Positions 42,342 to 56,175 of a stretch of DNA of 64,000 bases are shown one piece after another. A model generated the notes under the pieces. That model was not told the DNA's origin. It did no database searches and was given only the letters and a program-made list of their open reading frames with translations. This DNA comes from Lingula anatina. Lineage: Eukaryota > Brachiopoda > Lingulata > Lingulida > Lingulidae. How positions within the stretch are numbered: the stretch's first letter is position 1; every line of letters starts with the position of its first letter. The stretch is from contig NW_019774547.1 of assembly GCF_001039355.2 (NCBI RefSeq), positions 434,001 through 498,000 on the forward strand. Reading direction: 5' to 3'. Position numbers and translations under genes: made by a program.

Positions 42342-44310
42342 AGAGGGACAGAAAGACATTGGCATGGTTTCATCCACTTACCAGTCTACCCTGTACATCA
42401 GTCTCAGTTTTTTTATGTGGAAGATTATATTCTATGATCAAAATGCTTAATTGTCATACCAGAAATCTTTTTTGTGGAGGCAGATTAAAGATATGAGGAA
42501 TATGATTTTAATAGAGAAATATACATAAGAAGAAAAAAAATACATATAATACTGACCTTAATTACAATATAACAGGACAAGGAACCAGCATTGCAATTGA
42601 TACCAGTGATCTTCAACGAAGCAGGGAAATGAGTGTCCATGACCCATGGCCAATGAATGAGCTGGTCATGTAACAAGTCAGACAGCTAAGTATTTGCTAG
42701 AGCAACTGCCATTTATGTAAAGAGGAAAATGCAGAATGTCAAGTCCAAGGGTCTTGATTCAGGGACTCCAAGTAAAAATTTTTTTGTTAGATTTTGTAGG
42801 TTGAGAAAGACGAGATCTACAAAGAATTGTAAAATATTGTGCTCTCTACCCACATGTATGTGTTTAATGATTGGAATGCTATGCACCTGCTGTTATGTGT
42901 AATATTGAGTATTTTTTTTTTTTTTTTTTTTCATTTTTATTTTGTCAAATTTTATAATGCGATAGTGGGAACAATGCCTTGAAAATTATATTATCTTCGT
43001 TTGAGTATTAAATTCTTAGATTAAAATTCCAATAGATGAACAGCAATTTGGCAGGTGCATATTATCTGCTTTGTATTATTACAATGATAACTTATGCTGA
43101 AGCTTAACTGTGATTGTAAAGAAGTTGAGGCTGTGTTATTTATGCTTTGATTACTTTGTGAATGATACATGTATATATAGATTTATAGATATGTTAAATA
43201 TTTTATTTATATAAGAAGTCAAGTGTACACCACTAGTTTATGCTTTTGCCTAGTCTTGTGTTTGACATGCAAGAATGGAAGGGGGGTTTAGGACTTCGTC
43301 TCCTACTTCTGGAAAGTGGAGGACTGCTCCCAACCTTTAGCTTGCATTGTCTTCACCTGCTTCATAGTGGATGTCCAGGGTAGTGATGATTCAGAGAAAT
43401 TAATGTTTAATGCCTAAATTGGCATCTCCATTGTGACATGTACATTCTCTAACTGGAAAATAATCAGACCTTTGAAACGAAATTTGAAACTTAATAACTA
43501 GAATTTCTGTCATTTTTGAATGTATATTTTATTTGATTAAAACATTCTTATCATTCAGACATTTGCATCAAGCAAATATATACAAAACATGGTATATGCT
43601 ACAATAAAAACATTTCAGATCAAAAAGGGAGACCAGCCCATTGAAGTGCATCAGTTCAGTTATAATGTTTTAAATGCTTGTACCAGTTACTCTTCTATAA
43701 AATAAGACTTGGACGGAGATAATAAAAGTAAAATCTGGATACAATCTGTAAATATTAAGCTAGTTGTTCTTTTTTTGGATGGCAATTTTCGTCTGGATGA
43801 CTGGTTTCTTCAAGCTCCCAGTGTGTGTGAGAAAGGACAGAAAAATTACTGTTTGCCACTTGGAACATTAGCCAGCATAAAACATAAAAAGAAATAAAGT
43901 TCTGGTCATTTCAAAAGTTTTTGGTGAATTTCTGCATTGTGTTTATCTATATACTAAATGCTTTTACAAACCTTTAATATTCACTAACAGAGATTTTTCA
44001 TAAGATCACACCAAAAAATAATCTTGTTCCTTACTGACACTATATATGTATATATATGTTTTTTTTTTTTTGTATGGCAGAAAATGTATCACAGTCCTGC
44101 TAAACAGACAAGCTGCCACCAGACAATGGCTGCTGTAACATATTCAAATGCTACTGCAATATAAAGCTATACCCATGGCCAGCATGAAGACCATCAGAAT
44201 GCTTTTGTAAGACCAACATATGAAAATATAAACAACCATAACAAATATTTAATCAGAGGTGATCAGTGTTGATGACAAAAAGCCAAACAGCTTCAAATTG
44301 TCTCCTATTT
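42342..44310. other. LETM1 3' UTR and convergent intergenic region
   Basis: AT-rich sequence between the stops of LETM1 and the convergent thrombospondin-like gene. AATAAA-type signals occur near 43602, 43711 and 43894. The open frame at 43709-43897 has no recognisable similarity and probably lies in the UTR. Confidence 0.55.
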
Positions 44311-44515
44311 TCAAAGTTCTTCATGGCGACTTTTTTCAAGGTGGCCATTTTCATCCAAACTTCTCCGCCTTCGCCTTCTGTTTGATGGATATGTGAGCTG
44401 AAAGCGACCGTGATCGAGCATGCTCTGCAAAGACAACATTTAATCTAATTTGATAAATTCATTTGAGAAGGCGATATACCGGCAAAAACCCTGAGAGTTA
44501 ATTTTTGCACATCAT

Positions 44516-44587
<72 letters not shown>

Positions 44588-47500
44588 TGCAGAGTTTGGA
44601 AGTGCTTAAAGATGCATACAAAGTCAATTTTTTGTCACAAAAACCAACCTAATGCCAGCATATAGTTTCAAGTAGTATAACTAAGAGAATTACCAAAAGG
44701 CATTGTTTAATTTTACCCAAAAATGATGTTTGAACGGATTTTTCTGCTGGCATTCTAAGCTGTATGTCAATGGGGCGGGAAAGTATGTCACGAAAGTAGG
44801 TTAAATTTACAATCAAAAATTTAAAGAAAGGAGCAGTCTAAAGGTCTTTAATGGCTGATCGAGTGATCTATTCAGATTATCCCTTGGCATGTCAAATTTA
44901 TTTTAGTCATACAAGAATCTAGTAGAAGTGGTTTACATGTGTTACTGGGAGTCCACGCTCCACCGATGCTCGGTTCGTATGTACCTTTAAATAGGTTATT
45001 GCTTGAGTAACATTCCAAAACAAGTTTTGATGTCATATAACTTTATCTCCATTATATATAAACGTAAATCCCTACTATAATCCACTTACATCCACAAACA
45101 AGGGGTTTCCACTGACCACTCCATTTATCCCCAGCAGGCCATGGTCCTGTAAGATGGAGGTGTCAGTGTTACTGTCCATGGTGTAGTGGACGTTGATGTA
45201 GCCCTGGTGTCTCTGCCAGACTAGACCAGCCTCCTGGAGGTGAGCACCGAGCTCCGAGTCTGGGATCACGATGTCATAGATACGGATCTGTAACACCAAT
45301 TGATTCATTAGCTGTGTATGATGGTTATGAACTCACTGCTCACCTTTTATTTCATGATTTGCTTATCTCTACAGTGAAAAATATGAGTCATAGCTTTCTT
45401 TACAATTACGCAAAAGACAGCTGTCTAGTGTTAACTTTATGTAAGCAGTTATTCTTAAATAGCAAAAACTAGAAAAGCACTCAGAGAGTGCAGGCCTCTA
45501 TCAAGACATAATAAACTAATAAGTAATTAATAGATCATCACCAAAATCAATTCACTTATATTAGACCACTGGTGGCCTGTCCTGAAAAATTCACCAATAT
45601 ATATATAGTATAGTTGTATAAGTTTTTTTAGTTAGGCTGGTGACAAATAAACAGACAAACTGGGGTGAAAACGTCACCTGCTTGGTGGAGATAATTACCT
45701 CATCTAGAATGCCTGCAAAATAACTATTCCTATCTCTTCCAAGGTAGATATCAGTAGCTCCTGTAGTGTTGTAGATAGCCTGAAGTACCAAAACAAACTC
45801 TCTTTATGATGTAATCATTATCATTTTCAGCATTAATTCTAAGCAGCATCTTGTATAAAATTATGTTACAAAGCCTATAAAAATGTCTTGATATTTTAAA
45901 GGAATTTTAAACTTCAGTTACAGTTAAACAGACTGTTCATGAAAAAGTATTACGTAAATAGTACTGTAATTGCCAGGGGCGGATTTAGGCCATCTTCTGG
46001 GTCTTCCGGAAGATTTTCAAGTTTACATTGACAGGTATCTGATTTTTTATGTCGGAAGACGGTCAAAAATGCAGGATGGATCAACAAAGACAATTTGGAA
46101 GACTGTCAGAAAATATCTCTGGATCCACCCCTGATTGATACATATAAGTACCCACCCATGTAACTGGCTCAATGTTTGTCACCTCTGCCTCAGGGTTAGG
46201 AGAAGTAGTTCCATTGATGAACAAAGATAGTGTCCATGCTAAAATAAAAAGGAGAATTATTATATAAATATGGATGCCGACCATATATTTATTTATAAAA
46301 CAAATCAATATTCAAAAAATTATAATTAAGTACTTACATACTACTTCTTTACCAGTAAGATTTTTCATGGAATTGAATAACAATGGCCAGTTTCTAATTG
46401 CATATCAGATTTAATAAGAGAAAGTCTTTCACAATCACACTGGTATACACAAATGCTGAAAATGAACAGAAAAGAGACAACTCACACTGTGCATCATATC
46501 TCATGAGCAGATGGTTCCAGTAGCTATCAGGTAGAACATTGCTCCCCACTGCAGTGGTGGTACCCACAGTGCCCTTCAACACCCCTCCTTCCACATACAT
46601 ACACAGTATACTGTCCAGTGTACACAGGATAGGGAGCTTACCACTGGGGTAGCCTGAAGACAGGAGCACCCAGGCCTCTAGGGTGAAACTGAAAAATAGT
46701 GTTTTTTTTTTTTTTTTTTAAATTTATAGCTGTTACAGGAGCTACCAATACGGCTTCCTTAAATGGCACCAACAACTATAAAAGATTAATTCTCCCTTAT
46801 AACTCATGATTATAATAATGGGACTTAAAAAGTTTAATGCCAGAAATACTGATCACTTGGAAAAAGAAACATACTTTTATATTTTTCACAGACAAGAGAG
46901 TAAACATTAGAAATAATAAACCTTACCTGTTATGTATTTCTAAGGTGGTGATATTAGCCATGGTCACATAATCATCAGTGCCATCAAAATACAGTGCCTC
47001 ATTGACTCGGTCTGCACATTTGTACTCTAGGTAGGACCACAGAATACCTGGCTGGTTAAACATGAACACTCCAAGGCGACCACCACTGATTGTAGTATCA
47101 TAGAGGTCACCACTGTCTACAATAGTACTGGTACCTTGAACCACTGTGACCCTACGTGGAAAAAGTATTTCGCAAATAAAGGGTCTGTTAGTGTTGAATT
47201 CCATAAAAAAGTAATTTGTTTGTCATATCTTTAACAACCAATAAAAATTTCAAATAAAATGTACAGGAGCATCAGAAATTTCTTATATTGTAAAGGACCA
47301 CTGCAATAACCAAAATGCAGGTTTTAATAAATTGACCCTGTGCAGTAATCAACATCAGTCTCATTTACTGTTATATTGAAATGCAAAACATATATACACC
47401 TCTTAACCAGGAAACAATTGAATTTCTTCCATTTATATTGTTGCCATGATAAACAGTGAGACTGACAGACTACATGTACACACCTGATCAGTCCAATGGA

Positions 47501-50500
47501 GGGTCTGTGCTTGAGATGCCACCTATAGGACGTTTTGTGCTGCCACCCAGTCATGGTAGGGTCCTGCCAGAGCAGAGTGACCTTGTCAGCGGTATCATGT
47601 GTGTTCCACAATGCCTTGGCTAGGCCAGAGCCAGGGCCTGTGTTGGAGTTGACGAGCTGGAAAAAAATTGATACGGACATGGCTGAAAGATTTATTTGAT
47701 TGAAAATTCAATAGCTCTGCTCATCATTAAAAAAATATATGTACTGATATTAACTGGAATTTGTAACCATAATGCACAAAACAGAACATAACTGTTTTTA
47801 ATGATATATGTAATACGCTATTTAAGCTAGCATCATGTCCTTCCCTATCAAAAGTTACATTTTTAAATGATAACATTATTAATTTTATAAAAGAAAAGTA
47901 TAATTGTTATTTCAAGCACTCACCTTAAGCTGTAAGCCTTTGATTCCTCCTTTATAGATGTAGTTGAGGTTTGCGTGTCTCCACATTACCACGTAGAATT
48001 TACGGTTGTTTTGGTAGCCAAACACAAAGCCCACATAGTTCTCCCCTGTGTCAGAATCCACATACCATGTGCCAGAATAATCTACAGGACCAAAGGCCTG
48101 TGGACCTAAGAAAAAGTAACAATTCAGAAATTACATAGAAAATTACATACCAGTGTATTTAAAGAAATTAGCAAATGTAAATATTAAATGGCAGTACTCC
48201 TGTAAGACTTCTCATGTACTATCCACTTCAGCACAAATTAACTGTTTTATCACTGTTGTCACTTCCTTGTACATGCACCATGTGTCTGTGTACATAGCTC
48301 ACAATCCATGGAACAGGGTTAACTCCACAGCTTACCTACTAACAGTGCTGGCATTGTGGTGTCCTGGACTAGTCGGATCATGGCACCATTATCCCAGAGC
48401 TCCCACTGGGGGTCTGTGGCACCTGACAGGGAGGGGTACAGGTTGACTGAGGTGTAGGAAGCAAATGATGTACTGCTTATTGTAGGGTTCTTTATACAGT
48501 TGTCATAGATATCAAGTACTCCATCATTGTCTGTGTCTGTCTCGCAGATGTCTCCTACTCTATCACCTGGAATGTTGGAAAAGAATCATTTAACTTTTAT
48601 CTGACTATCCCCAATATAGTCACTTTCATACTGATATCTGCTGCTAGGGCAAGTCGATGTCAAACATACTATTCAATATAAATGTTATAATGGTTAATTA
48701 GTTAATTTTTCATTACTTATAATAATACATTTTCATGTTTTTTATATTATTCACCAAGTTGCAATTTTGATGTGAAATGAAATAACCACATTAATAAATT
48801 CCAGCAAGCAACAAACAAAATATTTGAAAACAGGCTGTTAATACTTACCATTGGTGTCCTCCTGCCCAGCATTGGCCACATATGGACAGTTGTCCTGGTT
48901 GTTAGATATACCATCACCATCTATATCATCATCACAGATATCACCTGCAAGAAGTTCAGGATAGATTATTAAGTTTCATAGAATAGTAAGCTCAGAGTTA
49001 TCTATAGTACATATAACTTAAGTGTTGTCTGGACATTCCTGTGTGTACTGTATGTGTCTTTTTTTTTTTTTTTTTTGACAAACCTGTTCTTTTATAATGT
49101 GTATGATAAACATATTAAACAAAAAGTTACACAGGGGTCATTCTCTTACCCTGGCCATCCCCGTCTATATCTGTCTGTTCTGGATTGGGAGCATATGGAC
49201 AATTATCCAGGAAGTTCAATATGCTGTCACCATCCCTGAATATGAGACAAAAGTTTTCATTCAACAAACCAGGTTTTCTATCAATTTTAACTTGTGTCTT
49301 TCCTTTCTTTTTTTAAGATAATGAAGTGCAAATACCTTTGTTGGTTTCACAATTCATAAGCCAACGGTTCTTACCTGTCTTTATCACTAGCTCCAATCAC
49401 ATCACAGGCATCTCCTACACCATTCTGATCCGTGTCCGTCTGGTTGTCGTTGGCGACATTCACACAGTTGTCGCACAGGTCGCCAATGCCGTCGGAGTCT
49501 GCGTCACTCTGGTCTCCATTGGCTACAAACTGACAGTTATCTGGTGCAGAGTCATTCACACCTGGAACAAGGCCTTCATGTTACTGACCCAAACCAAAGT
49601 TATAATACTAGAGATCTTGAAAAAATTTAATTATTGAAACAATTGATTTTTAAAGTTCTATTTATTTTCACCACAAGTTGATAAGTCTATGAAACAAGTC
49701 TATACAAAACATTTTAAGCTTATATTTTTCTACATTCTTATATGTCCCTTTAAAAATGATTCCACCCACTGACCATCATTATCATCATCTGTATCACAGG
49801 CATTTCCCTGGCCATCAGAGTCTGTATCCAACTGGTCAGTGTTACTGTCTGCTGGGCAGTTGTCACAGGCATCACCCACACCATCTCCATCTGTGTCTGT
49901 CTGATCATAGTTGGCCACAAACTGGCAGTTATCCTGCAATTACAGTCAGTCAATAACACACCTGTAACCAGCAATTTCAAATAAGGGGGTTTTGCTCTGA
50001 AGAAGTAAGCCTTTTACATTCTTAGTTGACCCAGTCTGAGAAATTGCATTAATCAGGATCAAAATTTGATTCAGAGTGGACCTATACAAACCAAAAAAGT
50101 GATTCTCTATAACCATGTGAACCCCTTGTCTACTATCCTGTAACACCAGTAGGTCAGATGATTGCATATTCTATAGATACATGAAAGATGTGGCAATATA
50201 AATAGTCTGAATGACCTCAAAGGTAGCTTCCGATGACTGTTTTCACTTGATAGTACTGGATGAAATGGACAACTATTCATACTTACTCTGTAGTCATAAA
50301 GTGCATCATTGTCATCATCTGGATCACACATGTCCCCCATGCTGTCGCCATCATTATCCTCCAAACCACTGTTGGGGTAGGCAGCACAGTTGTCCTAGAG
50401 AAATAAATGTTGGTAATGAACAATAAGGAAGAGAAATTACAACAGCCAAAGCATAAAATATGTGTTTACAGACTCATAAGCAAGCTCTCACCACTCACAG

Positions 50501-53500
50501 TAACCATCTGTTGCATTTAGCTTTCATGTACAGTCATCTTATCATGGGCCCTGCTCCACAGTATTGAAGATCTACGTCCTCCACATCTCTCGGTCTTGAT
50601 GTCTCGGCATGCCTCACTTTATTATGAACCCATAGTTATGGGTAGCTGTCCAGTGTTTTTCCTCTTTGTCATTCTTTGTTTCTTTTCCATTCCAACTGCA
50701 ATGACATTATCCACACTTGGTTTTTACTATTATCTATTTTCATTACACCTCTAAAGAATTGGTTTGTTTGTTTTTTTTCTCTGATATTATTTATTCCATG
50801 TCCAATGTACCTACCTTAATACACTGTCTAATGCTGCACACAATATTTCTGATTGGGCGACCATCCAAGTCATAGTCCTCATCACAGAACACACCATCTC
50901 CAGCATAGCCAGGGTTGCACTGGGAGAAAACAAGGGATCACATAAACACACAAAACACACTCATATTTATCAGTGCATGATCTATACTTTTGGATGTTTT
51001 TATCTTAAAGGGATAATAACTCTTCTTTTCGGCCAAAAAATGAATTTTCCTGGAGTAAACAACAATTTTCCCATACTTACCAATGGTTAATAAATCCATT
51101 TTTACATTCAAAGTTAGTCCCTGTTTTTTTTCTAAAAAGTTTGGTATTTTGTTAAAATCTCTTAAGAGATTTTAATAGAGTATAGCCATCAATGGAGGTC
51201 ACGTGGTTTAAAGACAAGCTCAAATATCAGAATTTCGAGCTATAACTGCAGTTTTTGTGGTAAAACAGAATATATTATATTTCTATGAGTTATTTACAAT
51301 GTTTTTATTGTGAAATATAGATCTCATACGAAGAGTTATTTTCCCTTTAAGCAATTCCTTAATAAGCAAATACTAGATCAAACAATAACAAATGCTGATT
51401 TAAAACAACTTTATCTAAACGAATAACAAAGACAATTAACCTACATCTTCAAGACTGGAATCTACTTCATCAAATATATCATGTTGTCTTATTGATCTTG
51501 TTTCCTACTATGTGCTGTATCACCCTACCTCACATTTAAAGAGTCCTGGTCCAGCATAGCTGCAGGTGGCATGTTGGTTACAGTTATGAGTGCCTGTGGT
51601 ACAGGGGTTGTCTGGTATACAGACTCTACGACCCTCACCTATCCAGCCAGTCTTACAGAACCCACAGTTGTAGCTACCCTAATATGTAAGAGAAAATCGA
51701 AGCATTCTTCATCTTTATCTAAAATAATCTAAGGTTATGATGAATATGAACACATCAAGGTAATTTATTGTAGCATTTATTTATATATTATTTATATATA
51801 TTTTTCACAGTATATTTATGTAAAAATTATTACAGCTTTCATTTTCTGTGCAATTAAAATGGCATACTGATACATAGTTTGTATACTTTTAATCTATTTT
51901 TCCAAAAATTTCAAATGCTTTTTTATTATATTGGTGAAGGTTGTGTAGAGCATATATGTGCTACACAGTGTACTTACAATGGTGTTGCTGCAGTCAGAAT
52001 GTACATCACATCCTCCATTGTCTGTGGCACACTCATCCACATCCTCACACCGCTGGACTTGCAGGTAATCATACTCTTTGTTAAACAGTACAAATACCCG
52101 CCTGGAAATGAAATGACAGTTCAACCCAATTAAGTAACATTTATATACCTTCATAGACATTAGAACACATATCTTTTTCTTTTTTTTTTTTTTTGCAATA
52201 TTCCGTAAATTTTTGAACTGCACAGCATATATAGTTTTCACTACACTGTTCTTTTTACTGATAAAAAAGTTAAATAGATTGAAACTAAAGGTGAACTGCT
52301 TCATCTCACCTTGTAATATTCATAGCCAGAGCATCCTCATAGGTGCCTGTGTACCCAGTGGGGCAGGCCAAGCACTGATACCCTGGGGATGTATTGATAC
52401 ATCTGCCTTGAAAACATGGCTGGTATACAGCACACTGAAAAGAATCAACCTTGTTAAAATTTCTGGCATGATTGATGCTTATTAAACAGAGACATTAGTA
52501 ATTTTCCTTAGAATTCAGTCTTAATAAAATGGTGTCTAAATTTTTAAGTTCAAATTTCTTTCCCCCCCCCCCTCTCTGTGTATGTGTGTGCGCATGCCTG
52601 CACGCGTTAATGTTAAAAATCGACATGTTAAGAGTCCTTTCTGTATCTAGTTCCCAATCATCATCCCTACCTCATCAATATCAGTACAGTTGGCACCATC
52701 ACCTTCATACCCAGGCTGGCAGGAATCACACACGTAGCTGCCAGGGGAAGTATCATGACAAGCAGCTCCCTCAGAGCATGGAGAAGGGCTCTGTAGGCAT
52801 CTGCACTGGCCTGGGAGACAACCTTCACAGTTATTGCCATCTACAGAGAGAAAACAATATTTTCATTCATTAAGTTTTAACAAAACTGAAAGAAAATGAA
52901 TAACAGTTTCAATTTATATATATTGATAATAATGAATTAAACGCAATATGTTGGAATGGTACCCAAACCATTTTTTGCTGCAACATTACTGAGTAAGTAT
53001 TTTTGTTCCCATGCATCTCTACATTCATTTCTTAAATATCAGGTGTTCCAGCAGTTCAGAAGAATGTTCATTAATACACTGAAGAAAAATCTTAAAGCAG
53101 TTACTACCACTGATAAAAATGAGAAAGCAAATGACATTTTTATTTATGTGGCACATTCATTAGTCAACTTGTCTTTATAATATAGACTTACCCACAGCAT
53201 ACATTCCTGTAGGACACCAGTCACATCTGTCTATAGACTTACCCACGGCATACATTCCTGTAGGACACCAGTCACAACTGTCTGTAGACTTACCCACTGC
53301 ATACATTCCTGTAGGACACCAGTCACAACTGTCTATAGACTTACCCACTGCATACATTCCTGTAGGACACCAGTCACAACTGTCTATAGACTTACCCACT
53401 GCATACATTCCTGTAGGACACCAGTCACAACTGTCTATAGACTTACCCACTGCATACATTCCTGTAGGACACCAGTCACAACTGTCTATAGACTTACCCA

Positions 53501-56099
53501 CTGCATACATTCCTGTAGGACACCAGTCACAACTGTCTATAGACTTACCCACTGCATACATTCCTGTAGGACACCAGTCACAACTGTCTATAGACTTACC
53601 CACTGCATACATTCCTGTAGGACACCAGTCACAACTGTCTATAGACTTACCCACTGCATACATTCCTGTAGGACACCAGTCACAACTGTCTATAGACTTA
53701 CCCACTGCATACATTCCTGTAGGACACCAGTCACAACTGTCTATAGACTTACCCACTGCATACATTCCTGTAGGACACCAGTCACAACTGTCTATAGACT
53801 TACCCACTGCATACATTCCTGTAGGACACCAGTCACAACTGTCTATAGACTTACCCACTGCATACATTCCTGTAGGACACCAGTCACAACTGTCTATAGA
53901 CTTACCCACTGCATACATTCCTGTAGGACACCAGTCACAACTGTCTATAGACTTACCCACTGCATACATTCCTGTAGGACACCAGTCACAACTGTCTATA
54001 GACTTACCCACTGCATACATTCCTGTAGGACACCAGTCACAACTGTCTATAGACTTACCCACTGCATACATTCCTGTAGGACACCAGTCACATCTGTCTT
54101 TAGACTTGCTGCTGTATTTTCCAGGGTCACAGGGGAGGCAGCCATCTTGACCTGACTCATTTTGGAAAGTCCCAGGAGCACACATCTCACAGAACTCTGT
54201 AGAAGAAAGTATTCAAATTCATTACACACCATTACCAGCTTTATCAATCCAAAATATCTCTATTCAGTTTTAGGTGTACACCTGATTGGTCATTATAAGC
54301 TGCTCAGTCAATTTAACTTACTTAGATTTCCATCAGAGTAAGAACCAGGTTCACATTGGTATCTCTGTCCGCCGCGGCAGGCATAGCCAAGTTCACACTG
54401 TGCACAACTATCTGGACAATAGGTGTCATTGCAGTAGTCTACATAGGTGAAATCAACACATGGTGTGGCATAGCCTTGACTACAAATCTGGAATCAGAAA
54501 TAGTTTAACAGGTTGAATGCTACAATGTATGGAACATATGCTATTAAAATTAATTTTAATATTCAAATAATTACACTTTGTCCATGCAAAGAAAAAATAT
54601 TTAAACATTTAACATCATGGCACATTTTGAAATATGGAATTCAATGTACAAAAATAATCCTATTTTTTTTTATCAATGAAAGTGTATCATGAAAATATTT
54701 TATTATTACCATGATATATGAGGTCAACATGCAGGTCAAAATACCATAAAACATTGACCAGGAGTGGGTTACAGTTATTATACTCATTCATCCAACAGGA
54801 CAAAGACAAGCCAGTTATGGTAATACTCACCCATCCAGCAGGACATGGAGAGCACTGTGCCTGGAGGCCAAAGGAATGTTCTGTGGGGGATCGTCCACAC
54901 GTATCATTGGTGTCTGTGGCATTATCACATCTGGCACAGGAATGCATCACACCATCTCCCTCACAGTAGTAGGAGGTCAGGCAGCGGACACAGGACACAT
55001 CATCTGAGCAGAAAATTGATTTTTTTCACATGTATACTTAAGGGTTATAATTTGTATTTTTCACATGTATATTTTAGGGACATAAGTATTAATGTGAATT
55101 AATAAATAGGGAGGTAATACTAATGCATATGAGTGTAATAAGATGTAAACAAGAATCATAATTATATGCGACCTGTTATATACGGGCATGAAGAGACATG
55201 GTCTTACAATTTTGCCTTTGCATTTTCATGTTATAATCTTCTACATAGTCTATATGTTATAAAAAGCAAAACTGAATCACACAAAATGTCTCAATTCAGA
55301 CCCTTATTTATATGATCAACTGTTCAGAACCCAATTTACAGACAAATATTCTAATATGTGTTGAAGTTAGATATGTTTATTATTTATGTGTTTTGTCATA
55401 TACATGTGTAACAATAAAATTTACTATTCCATCAGTCTTAATAAACTATCAATAAATATAAAATACTGCCAACGTATATCAAATGTACAAGTACGCCTAA
55501 TGCTGTGACTTACAGTACTTCTGCTCTGCCTGTGAGCAGCCAACCATCTCCATTCTCAGTGCTATTCTGTTGTGCCATGTGACTGGGTTCAAACGCAGGT
55601 ACTGAGCAAAAATAGGTGGAGTAAGGGTCACAGTCACAATAGTGTTTCTGTCACTATTTGCATCAAAGATCTGAAATATAAAAGCAACAAACCATACAGT
55701 ATAAAATATACAACATTTTAAGTACATCTACAGCACATTGAACTCCCATATATAGGTATACTGCATCATGATGTATACAAGTTTCCTCAAACAAATTCTC
55801 TGAATGACAAATATGCTTTATGATATTAATGAATAACTTATAACTTTATTTACAATACAAGTGTATACTAACTGATGTGCCATTCTGATCCTGATATGTT
55901 ATCCATGGTCCTGTATCACTGTCACTGTAGTTGACACGAAATGATGTCACCCAGTTGTCCTGATCCTGCTGTCCTTGTATCATGATTTGCTGGACTTTAT
56001 ACCCTTCCTCCATGTTTATCTCTATGTACTGGTCAGTGTCAGCTACCTCAGCTACCCAACCTCCTGTTATACCACCAGTACCAACTGTAACATAAAGAG

Positions 56100-56175
<76 letters not shown>

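Noticed and set aside
43709-43897. 62-residue plus-strand open frame after LETM1
   Set aside because: No similarity, no splice support; likely inside the LETM1 3' UTR or intergenic.
49326-49637. 103-residue plus-strand open frame
   Set aside because: Reverse strand of the TSP type 3 repeat exon at 49375-49561; repeated Asp codons leave the opposite strand open.
53186-54103. CRISPR-like array of regular direct repeats
   Set aside because: There are no variable spacers; the whole 51-bp unit repeats and is an open coding frame in an animal gene.
53186-54103. GTAAGTCTATAG in each unit as a real 12-nt intron
   Set aside because: Far below the minimum size for spliceosomal introns. Only the donor half is plausible as a functional signal.
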